This document shows positions 9,368 through 16,804 of a stretch of DNA of 64,000 nt, piece by piece (the first letter of the stretch is position 1; each line of letters starts with the position of its first letter). A program made the position numbers and the translations under genes. The DNA lies in assembly GCF_008274625.1 (NCBI RefSeq), contig NZ_VTRU01000001.1, forward strand, positions 372,001-436,000, written 5' to 3'. The notes under the pieces were generated by a model. It ran no database searches and was not told where the DNA came from. It saw only the letters and a program-made list of their open reading frames with translations. Source of the DNA: Chryseobacterium panacisoli. GTDB lineage: Bacteria > Bacteroidota > Bacteroidia > Flavobacteriales > Weeksellaceae.

Positions 9368-9453
9368 ATATTTTAAGGTATTAACAGCGACAGACAATTA
9401 AAATTATCAGAACAATTTCGTATCATTTTTTTTCTATTTATACAATAATTTTA

Positions 9454-9461
9454 TACATTTG
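9454..9461 (+). promoter_or_regulatory. minus-7 box of small hairpin-bounded transcript
   Basis: TACATTTG matches TAnnTTTG and is followed by GCAGCCATC, a usual downstream context. It would start transcription near 9465, just before the AACACAC hairpin. Confidence 0.6.
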
Positions 9462-9473
9462 CAGCCATCAAAC

Positions 9474-9493
9474 AACACACTTTTTAGTGTGTT
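9474..9493 (+). promoter_or_regulatory. leader hairpin ahead of short ORF
   Basis: AACACAC - TTTTTA - GTGTGTT is a perfect 7-base stem. It ends one base before an in-frame ATG at 9495, so it would lie in the 5' end of the transcript and could control translation of the short ORF or protect the RNA end. Confidence 0.55.
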
Positions 9494-9494
9494 A

Positions 9495-9614
9495 ATGAAA
9501 GTTAAAATACCCTACCCAATGAAAAAGAAGAAAAGAATCACCGTTCTGATGACTGTACTTCATATATTTTTGGACAGACATTTTTGTAAAGAAAAAACAA
9601 AGACTCCAAATTAA
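9495..9614 (+). CDS. possible small cationic peptide (39 or 31 residues)
   Basis: A short ORF lies between a promoter-like box plus hairpin and a strong GC-rich stem. It can start at ATG 9495 (39 residues) or at in-frame ATG 9519 (31 residues, MKKKKRITVLMTVLHIFLDR onward). The peptide is rich in Lys with a hydrophobic middle, like a leader, a small membrane peptide or an antimicrobial peptide. I do not recognise it. The RNA could instead be a non-coding regulator with the ORF incidental. Confidence 0.35.
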   Translation: MKVKIPYPMKKKKRITVLMTVLHIFLDRHFCKEKTKTPN

Positions 9615-9638
9615 ATATAGCAGCCTTATAACAACATA

Positions 9639-9663
9639 TTTCGGCCGCCTTTGGCGGCCGAAA
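9639..9663 (+). terminator. strong GC hairpin, probable 3' end of small transcript
   Basis: TTTCGGCCGCC - TTT - GGCGGCCGAAA is a perfect 11-base stem with a 3-base loop, strikingly GC-rich for this genome. It lacks a T-run after it, so termination by itself is not certain; it could also be an RNA-stabilising 3' structure. Confidence 0.55.
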
Positions 9664-9759
9664 CTCCCCAATCCTCTTTAAATGCATTCTCGTTCACCAT
9701 TTCAAAACATTGTTTTTACAGCAAAACGATGTGAGCATTAGGTCCTGTTGCTATCTTCA

Positions 9760-9875
9760 TACTGTACTACTTCCCTTTCCAAAATAATCTGGTTTCTATT
9801 TACTGAAAACTATTACTGATCTTCTGCCTGAAAACTACATTGTGTACCCATTACAATTCTTCATTTCCGTAAATT
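9760..9875 (-). pseudogene. decayed SymE-like toxin copy
   Basis: The minus strand reads GTQCSFQAEDQ, two stops, then FSVNRNQIILEREV. This matches VQQCGFQAGDK...VSVSKNQIILEREV of the intact SymE-like gene at 11089-11328. The DNA is also clearly similar: CTTCCCTTTCCAAAATAATC is shared exactly. Stops and loss of the N-terminal half make this a dead duplicate about 1.3 kb from the intact gene. Confidence 0.75.
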
Positions 9876-10002
9876 AAAGAAAATCATCACTTTAAAATTT
9901 TATTTTAAATTAAAATGAGATATTATCACGGATAAATCATATTGTTAAAAGATTTAATATTAAAATTAACATTATCTCAATATAATATGGTTTCAAAAAA
10001 AA

Positions 10003-10010
10003 TACATTTG
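10003..10010 (+). promoter_or_regulatory. minus-7 box of methyltransferase gene
   Basis: TACATTTG matches TAnnTTTG, 28 bases upstream of the ATG at 10038. Confidence 0.5.
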
Positions 10011-10037
10011 TCTTGTACAATTTAACATAATAACAAA

Positions 10038-10826
10038 ATGTCAACAGTTCTCAAAACATTTGTAGCCTATCTTAAAAGACCTGCTCTTTATCCTGAACTG
10101 GGCAGAAAAATCATTAAAAATACGGTAAGCAGAAGAAGTCCGTTCAAAGGAAAAGCAAAAGCAAATTTCTGGGCTGCATCCATAGCAGTTTCACAGGAAG
10201 AGGTGATTTCCAGACTTTTCTCTATGAATATCACTCATTTCAGATCTACCTATGCTGATATCCTGGAAAAAGCCAGTTTAAAAGAAAAAGAATGTCCTAT
10301 TATAATGGGCGGCTCTGGTGCATTGGAGCTTATTTATTATGCATGTGAATTCACCAAAGCACAAAACGTTCTGGAAACAGGAGTGGCTTATGGATGGTCT
10401 TCTTTAGCCATATTGCTTTCAGTTAAAAAAAGAAATGGTACGCTCTATAGCTCAGATATGCCCTATCTTGCTCAGAATGGTGATCAGTATGTAGGCTATG
10501 TTGTTCCTGAACACCTTAAAAAATATTGGCAGCTATTCCGTTTTGCAGACAGAGAATCTTTGCCGAAAATTTTAAAAAAAGTTTCCTCATTTGATGTTTT
10601 CCATTATGATTCTGATAAAAGTTACCACGGAAGAATGTGGGCTTATCATAAGATTTATAAAAAACTTAGACCTGGCGCTGTGTTTATCAGTGATGATATT
10701 GGTGACAATTCCGCTTATCAGGATTTTTGCAATAGAATGGATATCAGCACTTTTGTTGTAGAATACAATGGGAAATACATTGGCATTTTTGTAAAAGAAT
10801 ATGTTCCGCTCATCAGAGCTAAATAA
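10038..10826 (+). CDS. class I SAM-dependent methyltransferase
   Basis: A 262-residue methyltransferase of the Methyltransf_24 type. The SAM-binding region is NVLETGVAYGWSSLAIL (about residues 112-128), where GVAYGWSS replaces the usual GxGxG loop. GTLYSSDMP gives the acidic ribose contact and FHYDSDKSYHGRMWAYHKIY with LRPGAVFISDDI completes the fold. Homologues modify saccharides or small molecules, but the substrate is not visible. It stands alone between the decayed and intact SymE-like genes, an accessory position. Confidence 0.85.
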   Translation: MSTVLKTFVAYLKRPALYPELGRKIIKNTVSRRSPFKGKAKANFWAASIAVSQEEVISRLFSMNITHFRSTYADILEKASLKEKECPIIMGGSGALELIYYACEFTKAQNVLETGVAYGWSSLAILLSVKKRNGTLYSSDMPYLAQNGDQYVGYVVPEHLKKYWQLFRFADRESLPKILKKVSSFDVFHYDSDKSYHGRMWAYHKIYKKLRPGAVFISDDIGDNSAYQDFCNRMDISTFVVEYNGKYIGIFVKEYVPLIRAK

Positions 10827-11088
10827 CGCAATTGATGAGATAAAACTATACTTAATTTTAAAAACCATTAGGAATAGATAAGTAATTAAGAATATTAAGA
10901 GAATATCTAAAGACATTCTAAAGTACAACGCTTCATTCAGATTTATTTGAATCTTAACTTTAATTAAAACCTTAAATCCTACTTAATGGTTCAAAAAAAT
11001 AATCTCCCGCAGATCAAACAGATATCGCAAATTATAATTCTAAAAAAAGCTGCTCAATCTCCTAAATCTGTGAGAGACCATCAAAAAA

Positions 11089-11328
11089 TTATACTGATCC
11101 TTCATAATTCACTTCCCTTTCCAAAATAATCTGGTTTTTGCTTACCGAAACCAATATCTTATCTCCTGCCTGAAAACCACATTGCTGTACCCACTTCCCT
11201 GCAGTTCTTATTTCGGGGAAGTACACTATTTTGCCATAAGCTCTTGAAAACGATTTGAGGAAAACCGTAAGGTTACGATTGTGCAGTTCATTATATTTGC
11301 TGCTGTTCATTCTTCTTTTTCTTTTCAT
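11089..11328 (-). CDS. SymE-like type I toxin family protein
   Basis: A protein of about 79 residues whose C-terminal half, FPEIRTAGKWVQQCGFQAGD followed by KILVSVSKNQIIL, matches the SymE toxin domain (AbrB/SpoVT-like swapped hairpin fold). E. coli SymE is an SOS-induced toxin acting on RNA or nucleoid and held in check by an antisense RNA. An ORF starting with TTG at 11352 is also open; I prefer ATG 11328 (MKRKRR), and ATG 11310 is also possible. A decayed copy lies at 9760-9875. It is divergent from the XRE gene at 11479, so that regulator may control it. An antisense RNA was not identified. Confidence 0.75.
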   Translation of the reverse strand: MKRKRRMNSSKYNELHNRNLTVFLKSFSRAYGKIVYFPEIRTAGKWVQQCGFQAGDKILVSVSKNQIILEREVNYEGSV

Positions 11329-11465
11329 CTTTGTTATTTTCCAACAAATCAAGACATAATTAGAAAGATAAACCAGTTGAGGGCAGAATATTTTATTCAG
11401 AAAGAGGGATATTTTAGAATAGTATTTATTTTAAAACAGAGCTTCATTTTTTTGTTCTAAAGCTT

Positions 11466-11473
11466 TATATTTG
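11466..11473 (+). promoter_or_regulatory. minus-7 box of XRE-CHAT-AbiH operon
   Basis: TATATTTG matches TAnnTTTG and ends only 5 bases before the ATG at 11479, which would give a nearly leaderless XRE mRNA. Confidence 0.5.
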
Positions 11474-11478
11474 TTATT

Positions 11479-11889
11479 ATGAGTTACACAGATATGCAAA
11501 ATAAAAAAATACACCAGGGAAGAAATATAAAGCGTTTTCGCGAAATGCTGGGCATCAAACAGGAAGCATTGGCTTTTGAACTGGGTGATGACTGGAACCA
11601 GAAAAAAGTTTCTCTTTTAGAACAAAAAGAAACCGTAGAATCTGATATTCTGGCGCAGGTAGCACAAATTTTGAAAGTTCCCGCAGAAGCGATTGAGAAT
11701 TTTGATGAGGAACAGGCCGTGAATATTATTTCTAATACTTTCACAAGTAATGATACATCAACTTTAAATGCAATAAATGTACAGCCTACTTTTAATCCTC
11801 TTGATAAAATGGTTGAGCTTTATGAGCGTATGCTTGAACAACAAAAGGAAATGATTGAGAAATTGGAGAGGTTGATTGAGAAGAAATAA
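11479..11889 (+). CDS. XRE-family HTH regulator
   Basis: A 136-residue DNA-binding protein with an N-terminal XRE helix-turn-helix at about 15-70 (NIKRFREMLGIKQEALAFEL, then NQKKVSLLEQKETVESDILA). A variable linker (about 75-110) and a short C-terminal coiled coil (MVELYERMLEQQKEMIEKLE) follow. The coil may give oligomerisation or contact with a partner. It is 32 bases upstream of the CHAT gene on the same strand and divergent from the SymE-like toxin, so it is well placed to control one or both. Confidence 0.9.
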   Translation: MSYTDMQNKKIHQGRNIKRFREMLGIKQEALAFELGDDWNQKKVSLLEQKETVESDILAQVAQILKVPAEAIENFDEEQAVNIISNTFTSNDTSTLNAINVQPTFNPLDKMVELYERMLEQQKEMIEKLERLIEKK

Positions 11890-11921
11890 GCACGTACTTT
11901 CTTAAAACTAATAACAATATA

Positions 11922-12974
11922 ATGGCACAAATTGATTCTTATCGAAGTTCGTTAATGAATAGGCAAAATGAATTATCAAAACTCACAGCAGATAAAGCAA
12001 AAGAACAAATAAAAATTGCCGATTTAAATAAAAAAATAAATTCTGCTTCCGATGCTATTCGAAGAACAAAAACTATAAGTACTATTAATTCGAAATTAAA
12101 AGAAATTGAACGATATAATAAAGATATAGCAAATGTTACCAAAAAAATTGCCGATTTCGAATCTAAAATTGTAAAGAAAAATAAAGAAATATTTGATTAT
12201 CAAAAAAAGATTAATAATGAACAAAATTCTATTGATAAAAAAAGAAGAATAGAAAATGATAAACTTCAAAAAGACCAAGAAAGAAGTTTAAGAACTATAA
12301 ATGATACCTTAAATCATCATAACACATTGCATAGAACTACTTTTAACGAAATTCAAGAATTAAAGAAAATTCCTGAAAAAATAACTGTATTGTTCTTAGC
12401 CTCGAATCCAATTGATCAAGCACCTTTAAGGCTGGATGAGGAAGCAAGAAGTATCACCGAAATGATTAGAAAAGCTAGGCACCGTGACTCAGTTAAGTTT
12501 GAATCACGCTGGGCTCTTCAAACAATAGATTTATTACAAGCAATTAATGAGCATGATCCAACTATTGTACATTTTAGTGGACACGGTTCAGATAATGACG
12601 AAATAGTATTTCAAAGCCAAGATGGAGTTACCAAACTCGTAAAAAAAGAAGCCCTTGTACAAACAATGATGGCATCTTCTGATAATATCAGACTTGTATT
12701 CTTTAATACATGTTTTTCAAAGAATCAGGCAGAGGCTATTTCTCAATTTGTAGATGCAACAATAGGGATGAATACCTCAATTGGGGATGAAGCAGCTAGA
12801 GTATTTTCATCACAGTTTTATTCAGCAATAAGCTTTGGTCTGTCAGTTGAAAAAGCATTCCAACAAGCAAAAGGATTATTAATGATGGAAGATATTCCTG
12901 AAGAAAGTACACCAGAATTATTTATTAAACCAGGCCTTAAGGCTGAGGAAATAATATTAGTACAGCCTAGCTAA
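11922..12974 (+). CDS. coiled-coil CHAT-domain protease
   Basis: A 350-residue protein with an N-terminal helical coiled coil (about 1-150, Lys/Asn/Glu-rich heptad-like) and a CHAT caspase-like protease domain (about 153-345). The domain opens with KITVLFLASNPIDQAPLRLD; the catalytic His is in IVHFSGHG (H221) and the catalytic Cys in FFNTCFS (C264), both intact. CHAT proteases act as effectors in bacterial immune systems, for example the type III-E Craspase and gasdermin-activating proteases. The gene sits between an XRE regulator and an AbiH gene with 46 bases to the latter. I infer an anti-phage effector whose substrate may be AbiH; this is not shown by sequence. Confidence 0.88.
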   Translation: MAQIDSYRSSLMNRQNELSKLTADKAKEQIKIADLNKKINSASDAIRRTKTISTINSKLKEIERYNKDIANVTKKIADFESKIVKKNKEIFDYQKKINNEQNSIDKKRRIENDKLQKDQERSLRTINDTLNHHNTLHRTTFNEIQELKKIPEKITVLFLASNPIDQAPLRLDEEARSITEMIRKARHRDSVKFESRWALQTIDLLQAINEHDPTIVHFSGHGSDNDEIVFQSQDGVTKLVKKEALVQTMMASSDNIRLVFFNTCFSKNQAEAISQFVDATIGMNTSIGDEAARVFSSQFYSAISFGLSVEKAFQQAKGLLMMEDIPEESTPELFIKPGLKAEEIILVQPS

Positions 12975-13020
12975 TTTTCAAAGACTTACTCTATTAAAAC
13001 ATACTAAGAAAATAATAACA

Positions 13021-14298
13021 ATGAATCGTATAATTTTAATTGGGAATGGGTTCGACCTTGCTCATGGGATGCCAACAAGCTATGGTAGCTTTATAGATGA
13101 TTATTGGTATAACAAAAAAGAGGAAATTTTCAACCACTATCTAGGTAAAGAATTTGAAGATGATTGTATATTAATCAAAAGAGTTCCAAATATAAAATAT
13201 AGTTTACCTGAAAGTGACTATGAAAGTATTCAGAGAAGTTTAAGATATGCTGACGATGAAATAGTTTTTAAAAATGAATTTTTTGCTGTTCTTAATAAAC
13301 ACAAGTCTTTTTTAAATTGGGTAGATATTGAAAATGATTACTATTTTCTATTGAAAAATTGTTACAAAAAACCTTCTAAATATACAATAACGCAATTAAA
13401 CAAAGAATTCTCTGTCATTGAATGTTTGCTTGAAGAATATCTTACTAAAGTAGAAAAAGAATTTTCAAAAGGATTTCCTAATAATGATGATGAAATAAGT
13501 TTTAAGAGATCCATAAATGAAGTCATATATTCGGATTTTAATCTCAGAGACTTTTCAGAAACCTCTATTAATAATTTGACTGAAATAGAGTTCCAAAGAG
13601 TTTATAGTGAAATAAAAAGTATTGAAGAAGGGCATATTTCATTGTCGGATAATGAATTATCAGAAAGAGATTTAAGATTATATCAGGTTCTGATTAATAA
13701 TCAAAATAAAAAGCAAAAAATAAAAGAATTACTAACATCGGAAGCTGCAAATAATTATTTCCGCCATAGGCCAAAAGAAGTTTTATTTGTAAACTTTAAT
13801 TATACATCGACTGAGGTCTATTATGATAATCCTCCTATTGATCGTGAATTTGGTAGAGATATATCTACAGATGTTATACATATCCACGGAATTTTAAATA
13901 ACAAAACAGATAATAAGATCATTTTTGGTTTTGGAGACGAGATAGATAAAGATTACTTAGAAATTGAGAATCTTAATGACAACGAATATTTACAAAATAT
14001 TAAGTCAATGAAATATCTTGAAAGTGATTCTTACAAAAGGTTACTGGATTTTATAAATTCAAATAATTATCAAGTTTTCATATTCGGCCATTCTTGTGGA
14101 ATTTCAGATAGGACTTTACTTAACACTCTCTTTGAGCACAAAAACTGTAGTTCTGTAAAACCTTATTATCGTAAAAAGGATGATGGAACTGATAATTACA
14201 GTGAAATGATAAGAAATATTTCTAGAAACTTCACAGATAAAGCTTCAATGAGAGACAAAGTAGTAAATAAAAAATATACTCAAGCTTTATTTAGCTAA
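13021..14298 (+). CDS. AbiH-family abortive infection protein
   Basis: A 425-residue cytoplasmic protein of the AbiH family (bacteriophage abortive infection). The N-terminal ILIGNGFDLAHGMPTSYGSF is diagnostic. Later motifs are FVNFNYTSTEVYY, VIHIHGIL, IIFGFGDEID and FIFGHSCGISDRTLL, which resemble the nucleotide-binding and catalytic stretches of SIR2-like proteins, so NAD binding is a reasonable but unproven inference. The middle (about 95-250) is helical and AT-rich in codons. It is 46 bases after the CHAT gene and ends the operon, with a terminator 2 bases beyond its stop codon. Confidence 0.88.
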   Translation: MNRIILIGNGFDLAHGMPTSYGSFIDDYWYNKKEEIFNHYLGKEFEDDCILIKRVPNIKYSLPESDYESIQRSLRYADDEIVFKNEFFAVLNKHKSFLNWVDIENDYYFLLKNCYKKPSKYTITQLNKEFSVIECLLEEYLTKVEKEFSKGFPNNDDEISFKRSINEVIYSDFNLRDFSETSINNLTEIEFQRVYSEIKSIEEGHISLSDNELSERDLRLYQVLINNQNKKQKIKELLTSEAANNYFRHRPKEVLFVNFNYTSTEVYYDNPPIDREFGRDISTDVIHIHGILNNKTDNKIIFGFGDEIDKDYLEIENLNDNEYLQNIKSMKYLESDSYKRLLDFINSNNYQVFIFGHSCGISDRTLLNTLFEHKNCSSVKPYYRKKDDGTDNYSEMIRNISRNFTDKASMRDKVVNKKYTQALFS

Positions 14299-14299
14299 T

Positions 14300-14334
14300 A
14301 AAATGGAGGGCAATTAGTTCTCCATTTTTCTTTT
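14300..14334 (+). terminator. intrinsic terminator closing CHAT-AbiH operon
   Basis: AAAATGGAG ... CTCCATTTT followed by a T-rich run, immediately after the AbiH stop. Confidence 0.8.
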
Positions 14335-14384
14335 AACAGGCAGGATTTTAATTATTTAATAAAAATTTTCTCAAAAAAACTTGC

Positions 14385-14428
14385 GTAGCTAAATAACTAC
14401 ACATATATTTGTAGTCAAATAACTACAC
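14385..14428 (+). promoter_or_regulatory. twin ArsR operators flanking a minus-7 box
   Basis: Two copies of GTAG(CT/TC)AAATAACTACAC lie at 14385-14402 and 14411-14428; each is itself a partial palindrome with GTAG and CTAC ends. Between them sits TATATTTG (14404-14411), with TTG at 14381-14383, giving a TTG-N20-TAnnTTTG promoter. The second copy ends one base before the ArsR-type start codon, so self-repression is very likely. Confidence 0.75.
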
Positions 14429-14429
14429 G

Positions 14430-14762
14430 ATGAATTTAAGAAGAGATGTATTTCAGGCGATAGCAGATCCTACAAGACGATCTATATTGATGTTGGTAGC
14501 GGCACAGTCGATGACAGCGGGAGCCATTGCCTCCAATTTTGATACAGCGAGACCTACTGTTTCAAAGCATCTCCAGATCCTTACGGAATGTGAACTTTTA
14601 AGATCTGAACAAAACGGAAGAGAAATTATTTATCACCTAAATCCCAATAAAATGAAAGAAATAGCCGATTTTATAGAACCTTTCCGCAAAATGTGGGACG
14701 AGAAATTCAACAAGCTGGAAAGTGTAATGAAAGCGTATCAGAACAATAGTGATAAGAGATAA
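14430..14762 (+). CDS. ArsR-family HTH repressor
   Basis: A 110-residue winged-helix repressor. [18 protein letters not shown], then [20 protein letters not shown] and [11 protein letters not shown], are typical ArsR/SmtB features. There is no metal-binding CxC in the recognition helix, so it belongs to the group that pairs with SRPBCC/AHSA1 proteins rather than arsenic genes. An AHSA1-like gene indeed follows at 15027. Operator repeats overlap its own promoter. Confidence 0.92.
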   Translation: MNLRRDVFQAIADPTRRSILMLVAAQSMTAGAIASNFDTARPTVSKHLQILTECELLRSEQNGREIIYHLNPNKMKEIADFIEPFRKMWDEKFNKLESVMKAYQNNSDKR

Positions 14763-14774
14763 AAAGATAATAGA

Positions 14775-15026
14775 CGAAGAGATGAGAGACAATGGACGTA
14801 AAAGTTTAAATTGAGAGCATCATTATCAATAGTGAATTTTGTTTTGCAAGTGAATGGTAAATTTTTTAATAGAGTTAGAACGTCTATCTTTAATTTTAAG
14901 CATCAACGAAATAAATTTGCAACAAAAGAAACCAGCAACCAGTAACTTAACTAAAACTTTAAACCTTGAACTTTTCTACTCTCCCACTCTAATACTCAGA
15001 AAACCCTCAAACACCAAAACTAAAAT
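14775..15026 (+). repeat. dispersed intergenic repeat, copy A
   Basis: This spacer shares blocks with 15496-15675: GATGAG(A/G)GACA near its start, CAATAGTGAATTTTG then TTTGCAA in the middle, and a run like AACCTTGAAC...ACTCT(C/T)CCACTCTAATACTC at the end. Order is preserved, so the two spacers are diverged copies of one element. No coding sense is seen. Confidence 0.6.
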
Positions 15027-15491
15027 ATGGAACTTAAAACAAAAATCCAAGCAGAAGACGGAAAACAGGAAATTTTCATCATCAGAGAATTTGATCTTCC
15101 GGTAGAACTCCTTTTCAAAGCGTATACAGAAGCTGAACTTTTTGAACAATGGATGGGAACTAAGGTGACAAAATTTGAAAACAAACAACACGGAAGTTAT
15201 CGTTTTGAAACCTCCAACCCACAAGGAGATGTAGTTTTCAGCGCCAATGGAACTATTCATGACATTGTTCAAAATGAGAAAATTATAAGAACTTTTCAGA
15301 TGGAAAACACTCCTTTTCCGGTTCAAATGGAGTTCTTAGAATTTGAAAAATTAACAGATACCACCAGCAAAATTACCATCCAAACCATTTATAAATCCGT
15401 AGACTTCAGAGATCAGCATCTGAAAATGCCATTTGCACAGGGTATCAATATGGCTCATAATCGTTTGCAGGAAATTGTAGGTGGCAGGTAG
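15027..15491 (+). CDS. SRPBCC (AHSA1-like) protein
   Basis: A 154-residue START/Bet v1-like fold protein of the AHSA1 family. REFDLPVELLFKAYTEAELF with QWMG is the conserved opening and QGINMAHNRLQEIV the C-terminal helix. These proteins bind hydrophobic ligands in a helix-grip cavity; no catalytic function is known. In many bacteria such a gene follows an ArsR repressor exactly as here, so co-regulation by the repressor at 14430 is likely. Confidence 0.88.
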   Translation: MELKTKIQAEDGKQEIFIIREFDLPVELLFKAYTEAELFEQWMGTKVTKFENKQHGSYRFETSNPQGDVVFSANGTIHDIVQNEKIIRTFQMENTPFPVQMEFLEFEKLTDTTSKITIQTIYKSVDFRDQHLKMPFAQGINMAHNRLQEIVGGR

Positions 15492-15495
15492 CAGA

Positions 15496-15675
15496 TAAAA
15501 AAAGATGAGGGACATGGATGCCATAGTTTAAACTGTGAACATCAATGTCAATAGTGAATTTTGCTTTGCAAATGAATCGTCAATGATCAGGGAAAGAATA
15601 ACAACTTTAAACGTTAAACCTTGAACCCTTATACTCTTCCACTCTAATACTCTCAAACCCTCAAATCCAAAATAC
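15496..15675 (+). repeat. dispersed intergenic repeat, copy B
   Basis: This is the second copy of the element at 14775-15026, with the same three blocks in the same order. It separates the AHSA1-like and YdeI-like genes, as copy A separates ArsR and AHSA1-like genes. Confidence 0.6.
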
Positions 15676-16254
15676 ATGAATCCAAAAGTTAATTTCTTCT
15701 TTGATAAAAGCCAGCAATGGCACAAAGAATTTGAAAAATTAAGAACAATTGCCCTAAGCACTGAACTTGTAGAAGATTTAAAATGGGGATGCCCGTGTTA
15801 TACCTATGAAGGGAAAAATATTTTCCTGATCCACGGTTTTAAAGAATATTGTGCGATCCTTTTCTTTAAGGGTGCTTTGATGAAAGATCCCGATCATATT
15901 CTGATCCAGCAGTCTAAAAATGTACAGGCTGCAAGGCAGGTTCGTTTTACAGAGGTAGAGCAAATCAATGATTTGGAAGATATTCTTCGCAGCTATATGT
16001 TTGAAGCTGTTGAAATAGAAGAATCAGGTGCTAAAGTTGAAATGAAGAAAACAAAAGAGTTCGAAATGGTCGAAGAATTCCAGGAAAAACTGGATCAAAA
16101 CCCAGCATTACAGGAAGCTTTCAAAGCATTAACTCCCGGAAGACAAAGAGCTTACCTGCTCCACTTTTCTTCTGCCAAACAGTCCAAGACCCGTGAAGCC
16201 CGCATTGAAAAATGCATTCCACAAATCATGGACGGAATAGGATTAAACGACTAA
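15676..16254 (+). CDS. YdeI/DUF1801-family protein
   Basis: A 192-residue protein with an N-terminal DUF1801 domain (about 10-115: EDLKWGCPCYTYEGKNIFLI, then FFKGALMKDP) and a C-terminal YdeI helical module (about 125-190: LTPGRQRAYLLHFSSAKQSK, then TREARIEKCIPQI). B. subtilis YdeI has been linked to resistance to cationic antimicrobial peptides, but biochemistry is lacking. It is one of five co-directional genes from ArsR to DUF4256 that look like a loose cluster. Confidence 0.88.
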   Translation: MNPKVNFFFDKSQQWHKEFEKLRTIALSTELVEDLKWGCPCYTYEGKNIFLIHGFKEYCAILFFKGALMKDPDHILIQQSKNVQAARQVRFTEVEQINDLEDILRSYMFEAVEIEESGAKVEMKKTKEFEMVEEFQEKLDQNPALQEAFKALTPGRQRAYLLHFSSAKQSKTREARIEKCIPQIMDGIGLND

Positions 16255-16271
16255 CTATAAAAAAATATATC

Positions 16272-16670
16272 ATGAACACACCACAACAATCACAAAAAAG
16301 AACAAAAATTATCTATTGGATATTTACCCTCTGGATGGCACTGGGAATGGTTTCAACAGCCATTGTCCAACTTATGAAAAACAAAGATGAACTGGCCAAT
16401 TTCACCAACCTCGGCTACCCTTCTTATCTGATGACCATCATCGGAGTATGGAAAATTCTAGGCGTTATTGCCATACTGATTCCTAAGCGTCTGATCCTGA
16501 AAGAATGGGCCTATGCAGGATTTTTCTTTGTCATGTCAGGAGCTGTAATCTCCCATATTATCGTAGGTGATACCGCAGGAAGGACTTTTCCGGCAGTATT
16601 ATTATTGGTATTGGTTCTTATTTCATGGTATTTCAGACCTGCAGACAGAAAAATCATTAGTATTGATTAA
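16272..16670 (+). CDS. DoxX-like membrane protein
   Basis: A 132-residue protein with four membrane segments (about 15-35, 52-70, 78-96, 103-122), matching the DoxX-like family. The ATG at 16272 (MNTPQQSQK) is the natural start; a longer ORF would run back into the YdeI-like gene. GYPSYLMTIIGVWKILGVIA is the family's typical second helix. DoxX proteins are linked to thiol or redox stress but no definite function applies. The gene starts 17 bases after the YdeI-like stop, so both are probably co-transcribed. Confidence 0.85.
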   Translation: MNTPQQSQKRTKIIYWIFTLWMALGMVSTAIVQLMKNKDELANFTNLGYPSYLMTIIGVWKILGVIAILIPKRLILKEWAYAGFFFVMSGAVISHIIVGDTAGRTFPAVLLLVLVLISWYFRPADRKIISID

Positions 16671-16804
16671 TCATTTTTAAAATAAAAAGCCAGAAATTTT
16701 ATCGAAGATAAAATCCTTGTGCCTAAAAAAATTCTCATTAGTATAATTTGCGCCTTTGCGATTTCCAACAACACAACAAAGCAAACCTTAAAACAAAATT
16801 TGAC

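Noticed and set aside
11922..12974. CHAT protease as part of a type III-E CRISPR (Craspase)
   Set aside because: No gRAMP/Cas7-11 gene, Cas1 or repeat array is in the window; the N-terminal half is a coiled coil rather than TPR.
14854..15105. 83-codon ORF over the spacer and start of the AHSA1-like gene
   Set aside because: It lies in the intergenic repeat and then in another frame of a real gene.
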